From Artemisia argyi (Eukaryota; Streptophyta; Magnoliopsida; Asterales; Asteraceae), in contig CM060691.1 of assembly GCA_030686995.1 (NCBI GenBank), positions 89,835,055-89,899,054 of the forward strand: a stretch of DNA of 64,000 nucleotides, written 5' to 3'. Shown here in pieces: positions 10,988-23,800 of this stretch. The notes under the pieces were generated by a model that was given only the letters and a program-made list of their open reading frames with translations, was not told where the DNA came from and searched no databases. Numbering within the stretch: position 1 is the first letter of the stretch; each line of letters begins with the position of its first letter. The position numbers and the translations under genes are program-made.

Positions 10988-12075
10988 TGTTAATACAAAT
11001 ATCACCTAAAAATATTATTTATATTTTACGATCTTTGTTAAGTTTTGTTAACGACAAAATGTAAACTTTAGTTTCTAAGTAAAACATAATTTTAGTTTAA
11101 AGACTTGCATAATTAGACATTTGCTACATTTTACATTTCACATTAAACACAACACTTTTTATATTTCTTAAAATAGAAAAATGTTAACATCACATCATAC
11201 ATTTATGGTAAGCTTGTGTATTTGACTTACCATAACCTCTTACACATTTTTGGAAGCTTTCCATCTTTGATTCCATGTGTTTTACTAGAATTTAGTTGAT
11301 GTGACTTTGGTTGGTTTGGATAAATTTATTGCAAAACCAACTGCAAGCCTGGCGGAACCCATCTGAGGGTTCCGCCGTATCCGTCAGACCTGCAGAAGGT
11401 CTTGCTATAAATACCAAGCCATATGTTTGAATTTTTCCCTTATCACTCTACATTACATTTTCACACACATACATTCATATCATTCATCTAACCCTTTAAC
11501 ATTTCATTTTGATGTGAAGTTTCTTTTGTAGCAAAAAAGTTCACAAGTTCATATAAAGTTACAAGTATTCAACACAACGTTGCAAGACTTGTTAGCTTAG
11601 CATCGTGTAGACTTTGTGTAGTTTGAACTTCATTTGATTGTGTGTTTTCAGTAGTGATCGGTTAGTGTTTTAGTCCTCAAAATACAAAGTGTGACGGGAG
11701 TTGTTGTAGCCTTGTAAAAGAACTAACGGGAGTGGTTGTACCCTTGTAAAAGAACTCGACATCTAGCTTAGTGTCGGTAAACGTGTATAAGCGACGTGTA
11801 AGGTTTTCTCCGCTGGTGAAAGGAACTTGTTGACTAGTGAAAGAAACTCTCGAGTTGGATACTCGGGGCGTGGACGTAGGGCAAGGAAAAAGAGTCCTTG
11901 TAGCCGAATCACGATAAATACTCGTGTTGTGGTTTGATCGTTTCTTTCTTTATACTTGCATGTTATATATTGTGTTTGTGTTCATATCTTTGATTAAACG
12001 GAAAGTTTCAAAAGATAATTACAAGTTTAAAGTTTTTAAACGGTAAACTATTCAACCCCCTTCTAGTTTTCCACA
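10988..12075 (+). repeat. Right LTR, complete (1088 bp)
   Basis: Starts TGTTAATAC and ends TTTTCCACA, followed by the ATATG duplication. It has a GGCGGAACCCATCTGAGGGT module at about 11,350 and TATAAATA at 11,406-11,413. It differs from the left LTR by scattered substitutions and by one missing 22-bp unit. Confidence 0.9.
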
Positions 12076-12080
12076 ATATG

Positions 12081-13088
12081 TACCATCAACTTGTTTGCAG
12101 AAATTATATGAAAGTTTGTACAAGTCAATTGTTAGTTATGGTTATAGAACCTTTTTTTTTTTAGTTAATTTTTTAAAATCATGTTTACAAAAATGCTTTA
12201 AAGTGTTTTAACTAATGCTATTTTAAATAGGAAAATGATTGAGATAACTGATTCATTTGACTAATTTTATATAATCTATTCATTTTGTGACACATGTATT
12301 TCACTTATTTTCACTCTTATTATTTATCATTGATTTAGCCATGTGTTCAAAGATCTTTGTTAAGCATAAAATTAGGCACATAAATTAGTCGTGCCATTCA
12401 CTACTCTTTTAAGTATGCTTATTAAAATTTGCAATTATTTTGCGAGCTATTGATAGCATAACCAAGACAATATCATAACTAAGTAAAGAATTAATTTTAT
12501 AAATCATCCTACTACTTTCATCCTTAATTTAATATTTACCTAAAATGTAATAATTAAATACATAATATACAATTTTTTTTAAGCTGTTTTGGTATATATC
12601 TCGAATTAAAAAAGAGATAAAATTGCCTCATAAGTAAATAAATTAATTTGATATATTACCTTACTTTCATGATTAATTTAATATATAAATAAAATACAAC
12701 TATTAAATGCATAATGTACAATGTTTTAAATGAATGCTTGTGTATATATGAAATTTTTAACAAAAATGTCCCGTAAGTAAATATATATGTTGTTTTAATA
12801 AATATCACAAATCTTGATAATGTAGTAGAGTTTCTCCGCCTCTCGATCTCTCTTGATCGGCACTCGCACACAAACATGTCTGGAAGAATATATGCATTGA
12901 CAAAAACTAGTTAACACCCCTAAAACTTCGAAAATCATACTTATACCCTGCAAGTTTACTTATTTTCATATTTATCCTCTCAACTTTATTCTTTTATTTA
13001 TTTCTTATTGATACTTGATATTTACCTTGACCTTTACTATGACTTGGTTAACTTGAGAGGTGAAGGTGAAGGTGACTTTAAAGGAGGA
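12081..13088. other. AT-rich intergenic sequence
   Basis: No coding signal, RNA gene or bounded repeat recognised. Confidence 0.5.
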
Positions 13089-13184
13089 CGAGGACTCAAG
13101 GAGAGTCGTCAATAGTTTTATATCGGGCATCTCGTGCAACAAGAACATATGCACCTCTAAGTTGTTCATAGCTGCACTGAAAGT

Positions 13185-16100
13185 CACTAGTACATAACGG
13201 ACAATTCCCGACGACTTTTTATCGACTGTCCCGACGTCATGACGTCGGTAGTTATTTGATGCTGACGAAACTTCGTCGGCTTGAGTTAGTCGGCAATGCC
13301 TCGTCAGGACTTACTGTGCCGACGATATTTCCCGACGCTGAGGTGGGGCCCACAGCCATTTTCAGTCAACCAAAATTGTCATTCGACAAGAAATTTACCG
13401 GCGCCATGTCGTCGGTATTTTAACGTTAATTAATTACTTAATTAACAATCCGGTCAACAAAGTCAAATGGCCTTTAATTTATACCGACGAAATGTCGCCG
13501 GTAATAAATGGATATCAAGAAAAAAAAATATAAACAGCAGCAGTGGTCCGGCAGTGGTGGTCCGGCAGCAGCAATGGTTTTGCGTGGTCTCTTTTACACA
13601 AACAAAAACAACCACAAACACAAGTCAACACAAATTCAAATCTATATAAAAAAAATCTATAAATAATACATATCTATATAAAAAAAACATTTACCCACCT
13701 TTAATGAGATGAGATGAGTGGTGGTGAACAGCTGTGGTGGTCGGCGGACGAGACGGCTGTAGGTGGTGGTGGTCAGTAGCGACGACGAGCGGTGGTACCA
13801 CACAAACAAAATTTAACCACAAAAATAAACACAAATTAACAAACTCAAACACAAATTTATATAAACAACAATAAACAAAAATTAAAGAATAACATATTAA
13901 ATTTACCTTTTGTTTCGTGTGGTGGTGGTGGTGGAGAACGGCGACAGAAAGAGCGAACGGCGGTGGGTTCGCGACGGCAGCAGTGAAACGATGGCTGTGA
14001 GAAAGAAAATAAAGTCATAAACCAAATCAAATTCATAAACTATATTAAAAATAAGTGTTGGAGTGTAGATCTAGTTTGGTAAGTGTTGGAGTGAATGAGA
14101 TATATAAAAGAGTGGGATTTATTTGACTTTTGATGAAAATTTTGAAGAAATAGCGGGCTTTTTGACTTTTGGTGAATTTTTTTAGTGCGAAGCAGTGAAA
14201 ATTTTGGAGGGGTTTATCAAAATAAATACCGACGACTTGTCGTAGGTATTTAAAAAATTTTATAAAATTAAATCAATTTTATTTAGTATAAATACTTTTA
14301 TTTAATATATAATTAAAATTAAAATTATATACTTTTACAAAATTTCTAAAAAAAATTAAATTAAAATTAAATACTTTTATAAAGTTAACTAATTTAACTT
14401 AATATAAATACTTTTATTTACTATATAGTTACTAAAATAAAGTATTTGATATAATATATAAATTAAATATTTTATTTAATATATAATTAAAATTAAATAC
14501 TTTAATAAAATTAAAAAACTTTAGTTAATATACTAATTAAAATTAAATACTTTATATTTAATATATAATTAAAATTAAATACTTTTAAACGGATGAGTCG
14601 AGATTTTATAGATATGCATAACATGTTAAACGATGACTCGAGATGTTATGGACATGCAAAACATGTTAAAAGGATGAGTCGAGATACTATGGAGACACAT
14701 AATATATTAAACGGATAATTCGATATGTTATGGATAAACATAACATGTTAAACGCATGAGTCGAGATGTTATGGATATAAATAATATGTTAAACGGATGA
14801 GTCGAGATGTTATGGATATGCATAACATGTTAAACGGATGAGTCGAGTTGTTATGGATATCCATGGCATGTTAAATGAGTAAGTGGAGATGATATGGTTA
14901 TACACGAGATGTTAAACGAACGAGTCGAGATGATATGGTTATGCACGATATGTTAAACGAACGAGCCGAGATGATATGGTTATACACGAGATGTTAAACG
15001 AACGAGCCGAGATGATATGGTTATGCACGAGATGTTAAACGAACGAGCCGAGATGATATGGTTATACAAGAGATGTTAAACGAACGACCCGAGATGATAT
15101 GGTTATACACGAGATGTTAAACGAATGAACCGAGATGATATGATTATACACGAGATGTTAAACGAACGGGCCGAGATGATATAGTTATGCACGAGATGTT
15201 AAACGAACTAGCCGAGATGATATGGTTATACAAGAGATGATAAACGAACGACCCGAGATGATATGGTTATACACGAGATGTTAAATGAACGAGTCGAGAT
15301 GATATGGTTATACACGAGATGTTAAACGAACGAGTCAAGATGATATGGTTATACACGAGATGTAACGAACGAGCCGAGATGATATGGTTATACACGAGAT
15401 GTAACGAACGAGCCGAGATGATATGGTTATACACGAGATGTTAAACGAACGAGCCGAGATGATATGGTGATACACGTGATGTTAAATGAACGAGTCGAGA
15501 TGCTATGGTTATACACGAGATGTTAAACGAACGAGCCGAGATGATATGGATAAACATAACATGCTAAACGCATGAGTCGAGATGTTATGGATATACATAA
15601 TATGTTAAACGGATGAGTCGAGATGTTATGGATATGCATAACATGTTAAATGGATGAGTCGAGTTGTTATGGATATCCATGCCATGTTAAATGAGTGAGT
15701 GGAGATGATATGGTTATACATGAGATGTTAAACGAACGAGTCGAGATGATATGGTTATACACGAGATGTTAAACGAACTAGCCGAGATGATATGGTTATG
15801 CACGAGATGTTAAACGAACGAGCCGAGATGATATGGTTATGCACGAGATGTTAAACGAACGAGAACGAACGAGCCGAGATGATATGGTTATGCACGAGAT
15901 GTTACATGAGATGTTAAACGAACGACCCGAGATGATATGGTTATACACGAGATGTTAAACGAACGAGTCGAGATGATATGGTTATACACGAGATGTAACG
16001 AACGAGCCGAGATGATATGGTTATGCACGAGATGTTAAACGAACGAGTCGAGATGATATGGTTATACACGAGATGTAACGAACGAGCCGAGATGATATGG

Positions 16101-16839
16101 TTATACACGAGATGTTAAACGAACGAGCCGAGATGATATGGTGATACACGAGATGTTAAATGAACGAGTCGAGATGCTATGGTTATACACGAGGTGTTAA
16201 ACGAACGAGACGAGATGATATGGTTATACACGAGATGTTAAATAAACGAGCGATGTCATTAAGACATTGTAAATCTACCAAACCAGCAAATTTCCAGATT
16301 TTTTTCTGGAAATGTTTCCTGAAAAAATCTACCAACTGTAAAATGAACGAGCCGAGATGATATGGTTGTACATTAGATGTTTAACGAATGAGGCGGGAAA
16401 ATATATCCCGACGTCAAGTCGTCGGTACCAAATAGGCGGGAAAAAACCCCGCCCAAATATTCGCTATTATTCGCAAGCACGGGGCGACAAAAAAGGTTCT
16501 ATTAAATACCGACGTAATGTCGTCGGGATTTTAACAAACAAAACGCAGTTAAACGCTAATCAAAACGCTATTCGTAATAAGTTTTTGGTTAATAAAATAC
16601 CACGACATGTCGTCGGTATAATTTTGGCGGGTCAAATTCCCGCCCAAGTTTTCGCAATTATTGGGAAAGTCAAATTTGACCACAAAAATACCGACGACAT
16701 GTCGTCGGGAATTTAAAATCCAAAAAATTCGATGCGAGTTTGGCTCGGTTAAGCGAATTTTTATCGTTTAGTGTAATATGCCGACGCCCTTTATGTCGTC
16801 GGGATTTTTTCGTCGCCAGTTCTCTTTATTCTAGTAGTG
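13185..16839. mobile_element. Non-autonomous CACTA (En/Spm) transposon, 3.66 kb
   Basis: Left end CACTAGTACATAACGG; right end in reverse complement CACTACTAGAATAAAG. The 3-bp direct repeat AGT flanks both (13,182-13,184 and 16,840-16,842). Subterminal regions (13,205-14,250 and 16,400-16,810) are full of CCGACGAC and GTCGTCGG words in both orientations, the arrangement of transposase-binding repeats in CACTA elements. The middle is a 41-bp tandem array. No TNPA/TNPD-like or DDE frame exists. It lies in the coding sequence of the DUF946 pseudogene. Confidence 0.85.
14585..16390. repeat. 41-bp minisatellite inside the CACTA element
   Basis: About 40 units around CGAGATGATATGGTTATACA followed by CGAGATGTTAAACGAACGAGC. 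Starts of successive units are 41 bp apart where units are regular. Some units lack three bases of ATGTTAAACG. Diverged units with GGATGAGTCGAGATGTTATGG occur at the left end and again at 15,540-15,660, showing that a whole block was duplicated. Frames that read through it are artefacts. Confidence 0.9.
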
Positions 16840-18022
16840 AGTAGTGACCAAGGGCAAAGAACCCATCGGGTATTGACAGCGGTTTATAAAATGTAACCGT
16901 ACCCTTCTTGTTTGCAGGGTCATTTGGGTTGTGGGAGACGACATATATTAGAACTCTGTCACCATAGCCAACTCGATCTAATTCTCCATCAAGCCTTATT
17001 CTTCCCATATTAAAACCACCTTCACCTGCCATAACAACAGCTAGTTACTGCTTTTTAATTTATAAACCTGAGTATGATATGGAGCCTGATCTTGAACAAG
17101 TTAGGTGTGTTCGAGAGGATCTTATTGCAGTTGTTAAATATGTTACTGACACCAGTTTTTCTTTTACAAAACGGTGTGAACCTGTTTTTGTCGGGCGTTT
17201 CTTTTTCTCTAGTAGGGAGTTTAGCAGCGTTAAGAAATTAAGTATATACATGTTGCTTGATAAATTCAAACCTTGGAGCAACAATGCCAGTTTTGGAGCA
17301 ACCGAGCAAGTACAGGCGTTAATCCATCATTACGGGCCCACGGTTTACTTCCATCTCCATGAGGTTTACTTACTGTCCTCAGTCCTGTGGTTCTTAGAAA
17401 ACCTTTCTGAAACGGAAACGACCATACCTTTGTCAAACACGGCTGTCTCGAAACTGCGGAGATTAATGTTCAAGTTAAACCGGTTAATGGTGGTATATTT
17501 ACTGACATTGATATGTGGATGTTTTTCCCATTTAAGGGACCAGATACGCGTCCACTCTCAAGATACTCAACATGAACATTGATATGACGGATCAGAAGAC
17601 AGGTGAACACGTCGGCCACAGGGAGCATTTCACCCTCCGGATTAGCAACTTCAATGGTCAGCTTTGGAGGGTGTACATCCCAGATATATCATAGTGGCAC
17701 CATCAGATTAATAGTCGATCCTAGGTGTTTAGAGTTCATCGAGGGAAGCAATAAACCAATTGTTTATTCATCAAAATTCAGGCACGCGAGTTTTCCCAAT
17801 GATGGGACGTACATTCAAGGCGGGCTGGCAAAGCTAGGGATGGGAGTGAAGGACGCTGCTGGTAAAAGTGATATGTTTATTGACACCAGAAAAAAATATC
17901 GGATTATTGGAGCTAAGTATCTTGGTGATGGTGTTGTGGTCGATCCTGACTGGATGCATAAAGTGAGGCCGACTGATGGAGGGGAAAAGTTGGCCAGCGC
18001 CTCTTGTAGTTCTGCTCATTGA

Positions 18023-18611
18023 TCGTTTTACAGTATGCATCCATTATCTACTAGAATAGTTTGTTACTGTGATTAATTTCAAATTCTCAGTTTTTGTTTC
18101 CTTGTTCATTCTTTACATGGTAGGGGGGGTATGCATCATCTGCTACCTAGTTTTTGTTCATTGCAATGTTGCAACCTTTTAAACCATATATTGTCATGGT
18201 ATTAAGTATTTGCTTCTTTTACCCTTGAACATCTGTAAATATTTGCGATTAATCACCAAGATTTTTGGTACAGTGCAAAATTATCTTCTTTATACTCCAT
18301 TTTTCTAATTTATGTAAATATTGAAAACCGTTGGATTTCTTATATAGTTTGTTAGGCATATCAAGCACATTACAGTAAAAATGTTGTTTATCTGTATCTT
18401 TGCAAGGAAAAAACTTCGATCTGTTTAATTAAATCTAATATAAATATAGTTTTGAAATCAACTTCTTCATTTTAGAATTATGATTTTCCTTTCTCTTGTA
18501 TACCTTTAGTTATGGGTATATCTATATGCCTCACATATACTCCCGTCATTCAGTGTTACCAAGTAAAGCACACCAAAGTAGATCGAACATCTTCCCCTCC
18601 CCGCACCACCC

Positions 18612-18643
<32 letters not shown>

Positions 18644-18766
18644 GGAAAAAAAAAGTAGATCGAACATCAAATAAACGTGGAACAAGTGTTCTATTCTCAT
18701 AAATTAAATTGTTTGGACAAAAAATTTCCCCTTACAAACTAGATAGCCCAAATCTTTTTGGATCAC
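18023..18766. other. Intergenic sequence
   Basis: Between the DUF946 pseudogene and the 3' end of the X8 gene. It contains an A/AAAAG-rich low-complexity run at about 18,611-18,656. Nothing else recognised. Confidence 0.5.
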
Positions 18767-19319
18767 TCATGGGTAGGTACATGTTCCTATAGCTGCATCA
18801 AAAACAAAAAGAAATCTGTCACAAATAGTACACTAACCATAGTGTTGATGTTATGTGCGAAAGAAGTTTATGAGCCAAGAGAACAAGAAAGCAACTTACA
18901 AGGGTCGGTAAGAGCAAACGTAGCATAACTATCATCACATAAGCCATTAATGCGATAGTTAAGATCAATAGCATAAGACGCATGGCTCTGATGAGTATCA
19001 GGGTCAAAGCACGAACCCCCTGGCAAGATCTCCTTACAGTCGAGTCGCGCACACAAGAAGTCAAGAACTTCTTGCAACTTTGAATCCGAAGCTTGGCTTT
19101 GAGCTACACACCACATTTTCCCCTATCCAAAGATGGTTACAATAAAAGCAAAAAAGAAACCATTAAGAACCGAAACTTAGAACATTAAGGATTACAAATG
19201 CACAATAAATCAATGCATTTGTGAATGACTATTTTACAAATTACCTCTACGTAATTAGAGCACACAATGACGAACAAGAAAAAGCCAATAAAGCACAAAG
19301 GATAAATTACTTTTGCCAT
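18767..19319 (-). CDS. Small secreted X8-domain (CBM43, Ole e 10-like) protein, three exons
   Basis: Exons on the minus strand: 19,319-19,245, 19,122-18,900 and 18,792-18,767, with GT-AG borders and matching phases, giving 107 residues. Exon 1 is a signal peptide (MAKVIYPLCFIGFFLFVIVC). Exon 2 starts GKMWCVAQSQASDSKLQEVL and continues with DCKEILPGGSCFDPDTHQSH. The tiny third exon supplies IGTCTYP and completes the expected TDPS-x-G-x-C end. All six X8 cysteines are present. X8 domains bind beta-1,3-glucan (callose); stand-alone short forms resemble olive pollen protein Ole e 10 and act in the cell wall. There is no glycoside hydrolase domain and no GPI tail. A TATATATA lies at 19,358-19,366, about 40 bp before the ATG. 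Confidence 0.85.
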
Positions 19320-19357
19320 GATTTTGTGTTTGAAACAAGTTGTGAACGTCCATTTGA

Positions 19358-19366
19358 ATATATATA
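19358..19366 (-). promoter_or_regulatory. TATA-like box of the X8 gene
   Basis: TATATATA about 40 bp upstream of the start codon at 19,319. The spacing implies a very short 5' leader if it is used. Confidence 0.35.
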
Positions 19367-20128
19367 ATCGCGTATCATTTGTAACTGATGAATATTTTGA
19401 TATCTTGCAATTCAATGAGAATATATATATTTTTTTAATAAATATACTCTTTCTAATTACTTGTAGGATTAGAAACGCAAATTGAGATGAATGAAATAAA
19501 CATCGAATATCTATTTTTGAAATTTTGAATTTTAAAAACTTAAACTAATATAGTTTGTCTAAATTACTATTAAGTATCTCTTAATACACTTAAGCTTGAT
19601 CAATTTTTAACTTAGCAATTTTTCAAAAACAAATACTATATTAATTTTAAAAAACACACGTTTTGTTTTTCAAAAAATATACGCTTTACATCAAAGGCCG
19701 AAACAAAATCAGGATTTCACAAATATAATTATTTGCCGCTATACACTATTGCTTTACGCGGATATAAGTCTAGTATTTTGTAAAGAGTAATGATATAGAG
19801 ACCTAAAAAAATGGTTAAAAAACAATCAGTTTACAAAAATATATTGGTTAGTTAACGAGATTAACTTGCGCTAAAAATGATACAAATCAATCATAAGGAT
19901 ATTTAAACATGATACTATCTTAAGGACCAAACATAGATAAAGTATATCTGCAGGGTTTTAAATGCTATTTTTATTTAAAGAAGTTATGATTTGAACTTGG
20001 TGGTTGCTATCGAAAGTAATATACACCGCACACAAGCAGAGTTCCACACAAGCATAAGTCTCCGGCAGCCGGTGAAAAACGTCCGGCCATCAACCAATTA
20101 AAATTGTTTCACATCGTGCTGTGATTAG
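19367..20128. other. Intergenic region and probable G6PDH 5' leader
   Basis: AT-rich sequence between two divergent genes. The GC-richer stretch around 20,020-20,128 is likely the first, untranslated exon of the G6PDH gene. A good donor (GATTAG|GTAATA) at 20,129 pairs with an acceptor at 20,797 (TTAGCAG), giving a 5'UTR intron of about 669 bp (inference). Confidence 0.4.
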
Positions 20129-20862
20129 GTAATATAATCATTTCTTGAAATATAATGTTTTTATATTTGAATTGTTTTTTCTTGGGATCTATTTATAATT
20201 GTTGAGGACAAATTTTCCACTATATTTTTATAGTGCATGTCATTTCCTTGATTGAAGAAATTGATTTATCTGTGAACTAATATATTTTACGTTTGAATTA
20301 GCATTTAGATCGATCTGTTGCCTTTTTCGTGTACGTTTTAGAACATGCATTGTATGTTTTGCAACTAGCACGGCGTGGCGGCGTGCAGTATAATTGCTTA
20401 TGTATGTTTTTTTCTTCCTTTTGTTGTAACAAAGACATTTTCATCATTACATGTAAATGATTACCTGCTAATAGGTCTCTTACTATACTTTAATTAACAA
20501 AACAAAATCATGCTACTGTATATGAAATGATAGAGAAGCAAAACTATGTTTTGTGATATGTTAAATGGTAGTAAATAAATTAAGCATATATTTGGCTGTT
20601 CACTAGGCCAGTTACCGACTTACCGTTTATATATTACTCGTAGTTACATCAAGTATGGCAACAAAATATGGTAAGAACTAAGAACAGCATTAAAATTGTA
20701 AAATGAGTTGCGTACATACAAGACAAATAGATGAATGTTCGTTAGGTTCTGGCCCAATCTTTCTAATGTTTTGGTGTTATCTCTTTTATGTTAGCAGGAA
20801 CAAGGTATAATCAACTGTCGTATAGGATTGTGACTAGTTCATCATCCAAGTTTTAGTTAACT

Positions 20863-23800
20863 ATGGGAGGCAATGAACCTGGCTTTGGTGATTTCCAACC
20901 AGAAACCGGTTGTCTTTCGATTATTGTGCTTGGGGCTTCTGGTGATCTTGCCAAGAAAAAGACATTCCCTGCACTTTTTCATCTCCATCGTCAAGGATTT
21001 ATTGAATCACAAGATGTTCATATTTTTGGCTATGCTAGGAGCAAAATGTCAGATGACGAATTGCGGGACCGCCTTCGCAGGTATGCTTTTCATTGTTCCC
21101 GCATTATATATCATGACAATAGTTTTGTAACAACCAATAAATCGCGCACACACATCTCTAATGAGGTTTGAACCCACAATCATTGGTTGATCAGACAAAT
21201 GTATATTTCATAATTTTAACATATGTATTCCTTGAAAAGCCGCCGCACAAATTAGATCACCTCATACATATAAATAGAAGCTACATATACTTTGGTAAGT
21301 ACAAATAATAATGAAGATACAAAGAAAAAGGAAACATGCAAGTCAATATTGCATTAATATTCAAACATCTTCGGGGGCCTTTTAAATGGTTTATATATAA
21401 TGGATCAACTGTATAGAGCTGCAATTATCATCAGTGGAAACAATAAGTAGATTTTCGAATTTCTCAATATATGGGAATCACTTGAACCTGGAGTATTCTT
21501 AGACGTGGTGGTAAGACACGCGATCGGATTCACACGCTGACCACATCTAGCTGGTAATTCTTGGGCCTGAGTGACATTGATGCCTGCTAATTGGGCAGTT
21601 ATAGTACCTTGATTGCTTAGCATGCTACACAAACACTCGGGATTTGACTTTATCACCGATTTCAAAGGATCACAACAGCTATCAGGTGGGTCGCGTTGGC
21701 CTCCCTGATTATTTAGGTAGTTGACGCAAGGCATGAGCTGATTTAGGCATGCTGAGCCACCAATATTGTTTCCCTGATTGTTGTTGTTTCCCTGATTGTT
21801 GTTGTTTCCTTGTTGTTGTGCGTGTCCCTTTCCCACATATACCGCAGCCAAAGTTATCATCAACATTATAGCACGAATTGACCTCGACATCTTAATCTTT
21901 CACTTCTGATTTTTCTTTCTTAGCTTTTAGCTCTTCCTATGATTAATAGTGATGTTATATTATACATATAATGGAAATGCATATTTATAGCCTTGTAGGC
22001 TTTGATGCATGGTGTTAATTAGTTGGTGGATACAGTTGATCAAACTGATAACATGTTGACTTTTAATTATTATGCAGTGTCATAAGCTTCTAAAATAAGT
22101 TGAACTACCTAAACCCCAAAAGAAAAGTAAACAATGATCATAACAGATCGAGCCAACTATTATTATATTATTAGACACAATTAATAAATTATTATTATTA
22201 TTATTTTATTTTATTTATTTATTTTTTTTTGAATGGCAATTCTTTCACGCCCGATACCACTTATCTCATAATAAATCTCACAAATGCCTCCAACGAGGCT
22301 TGAACCACAACCTTTGGGTTGGTGGACAACTCACATACCACTAGACCAAAGGCCTTGGATATCATGATGTTTTTTTAACGTCAACATTAGCTTTTAACTA
22401 ATCTGTGGTGTAACGTGTAAGTCCATCTGTTTGAACTATGAATGAGGTTTTTTTATTTTTATATAATACTACAAAATCTTATTTTCAAATTTCACGATTT
22501 TTGCCAATCCGAAAAGTGTGTTAATGTAGATTGATTGACTTAAACAGCAGTGGTACCACCAAGGTGAAGTTAAAATGTTTATTTGTATCTTTAGGTCACT
22601 TTCTTGTATTGTTTTCTTATACATCACTGTGAGCTTTTCCTTCAAAACTTTACTGATTTGTTATTGCTGTAAGCTTCACTTATGCATGTTTTAAATAACG
22701 GGATGCAGATACTTGACACCAGGCAAAGGTTGTGAGGAAACACATGATGAAGATGTGTCAAAGTTTCTGTCACTGGTAAGAACGGGACTTGCCTTTTCAT
22801 TTTGTTTAATTGTCGTTTTAAAGACATTCAGATAGACACATGCCCTCTTTTGAACTAAAAATTCGTGTGTAGATCAAATATGTAAGTGGCCCTTATGACG
22901 CCGAGGAGGGGTTTCAGTTATTGGACAAGGAAATATCTGCATATGAATTGTCAAAAGACAGCAAAGAAGGGTCGTCAAGGAGACTCTTCTACTTTGCTCT
23001 TCCTCCATCTGTATATCCATCTGTCTGCAAAATGTTAAAGAATTTTTGTATGAATAAATGTATGCATCCGCCCTACTCAAATCATGTACTTCTAGTATAG
23101 ATGTATCAGTAGCAGTGTGCAGTGTCAGGGTTAGGTAGAGTTGGCAAGATGGGTGGACAGTCAAAACAGGCGAGATAACAGAACATTTTAAGGGTCAAAA
23201 TAGACTGGGTCAGACTGGGTTAATCAGCAAACCCTTTGCATTCGCTATGATTTCAAACAATAATTTTCTTAGGAGGTTGTATGACTTTAAACCTGCTTGA
23301 ACTCTTAGGAGGTTGTATGATCCATTTGAAATAACAAAACACAAATTCACCTATTCACAGTTAAATACGTCACCTTTGGCATTGGTAATAGCATAAAACA
23401 AAAGTTCCTGAAGAGTGTAATTATGTTTTCCATTTCTCAAGTTAAGAAGGTATTGTGTTATTTCTCCAGCTGACCTTGGTGGCTGGACTCGAATTGTTGT
23501 TGAAAAGCCTTTTGGTAGGGACTTAAAGTCAGCTGAGGAACTGAGTACCCATATAGGCGAACTGTTTAACGAATCACAGATCTACCGTATCGATCATTAT
23601 TTAGGAAAGGAGTTGGTGCAGAACTTGGTAATAATAACAACCCAATATATAAGCTTGAAATTTTAGTTCCTTAAAAGTTATTTCACTAAATTTTGTATAA
23701 AAATGCAGTTGGTACTTCGATTTGCGAATCGTATGTTCTTGCCACTGTGGAACCATGCTAACATTTCAAATGTACAGGTGAGGGTTCTTGAACTTTGTTA

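Larger units (their letters stand above)
5189..12075 (+). mobile_element. Pol-less Sirevirus-like LTR retroelement, 6.9 kb
   Basis: The left end starts TGTTAATACAAATAT, the right end stops TTTTCCACA, and the 5-bp direct repeat ATATG flanks both (5184-5188 and 12,076-12,080). The right LTR is complete (10,988-12,075). The left LTR is truncated after 5998. A polypurine tract (AAAAAGGGGGAGAT) touches the right LTR, and similar GGGGGAG blocks recur upstream, a feature I associate with Sireviruses. The interior carries a fragment of an accessory-type frame (about 7740-8457) and a Pro/His-rich frame (9474-10,391) but no reverse transcriptase, integrase or CCHC gag. It must have depended on another element's enzymes. 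A solo LTR of the same family is at 27,726-28,999. Confidence 0.8.
13089..18022. pseudogene. VPS62-like (DUF946) pseudogene, partly inverted and split by a CACTA element
   Basis: Three pieces are recognisable. On the minus strand, 17,032 down to 16,843 encodes a DUF946 segment (GFNMGRIRLDGELD, then VTFYKPLSIPDGFFALGHY). It continues, once the CACTA element and one AGT are skipped, at 13,184 down to about 13,089 (QCSYEQLRGAYVLVARDARY). On the plus strand, 17,063-18,022 encodes the later part (LEQVRCVREDL, QALIHHYGPTVYFH, LEFIEGSNKPIVYSSKFRHA, GTYIQGGLAKLGMGV), with frameshifts near 17,470-17,560 and stops near 17,690-17,720. The N-terminal piece is therefore inverted relative to the rest. DUF946 proteins are plant homologues of yeast Vps62, linked to vacuolar protein sorting; their biochemical role is unclear. 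It is not functional in this form. Confidence 0.75.

Noticed and set aside
14585..16390. Regular repeats suggesting a CRISPR array or a repeat protein gene
   Set aside because: Units abut without unique spacers, lie between CACTA ends in a plant genome, and the frames through them contain stops and shift whenever a unit lacks three bases or a block is rearranged.
22186..22362. A functional tRNA gene
   Set aside because: A and B boxes are present but no cloverleaf with paired acceptor stem can be drawn, and the body ends in an A-rich tail as in a SINE.
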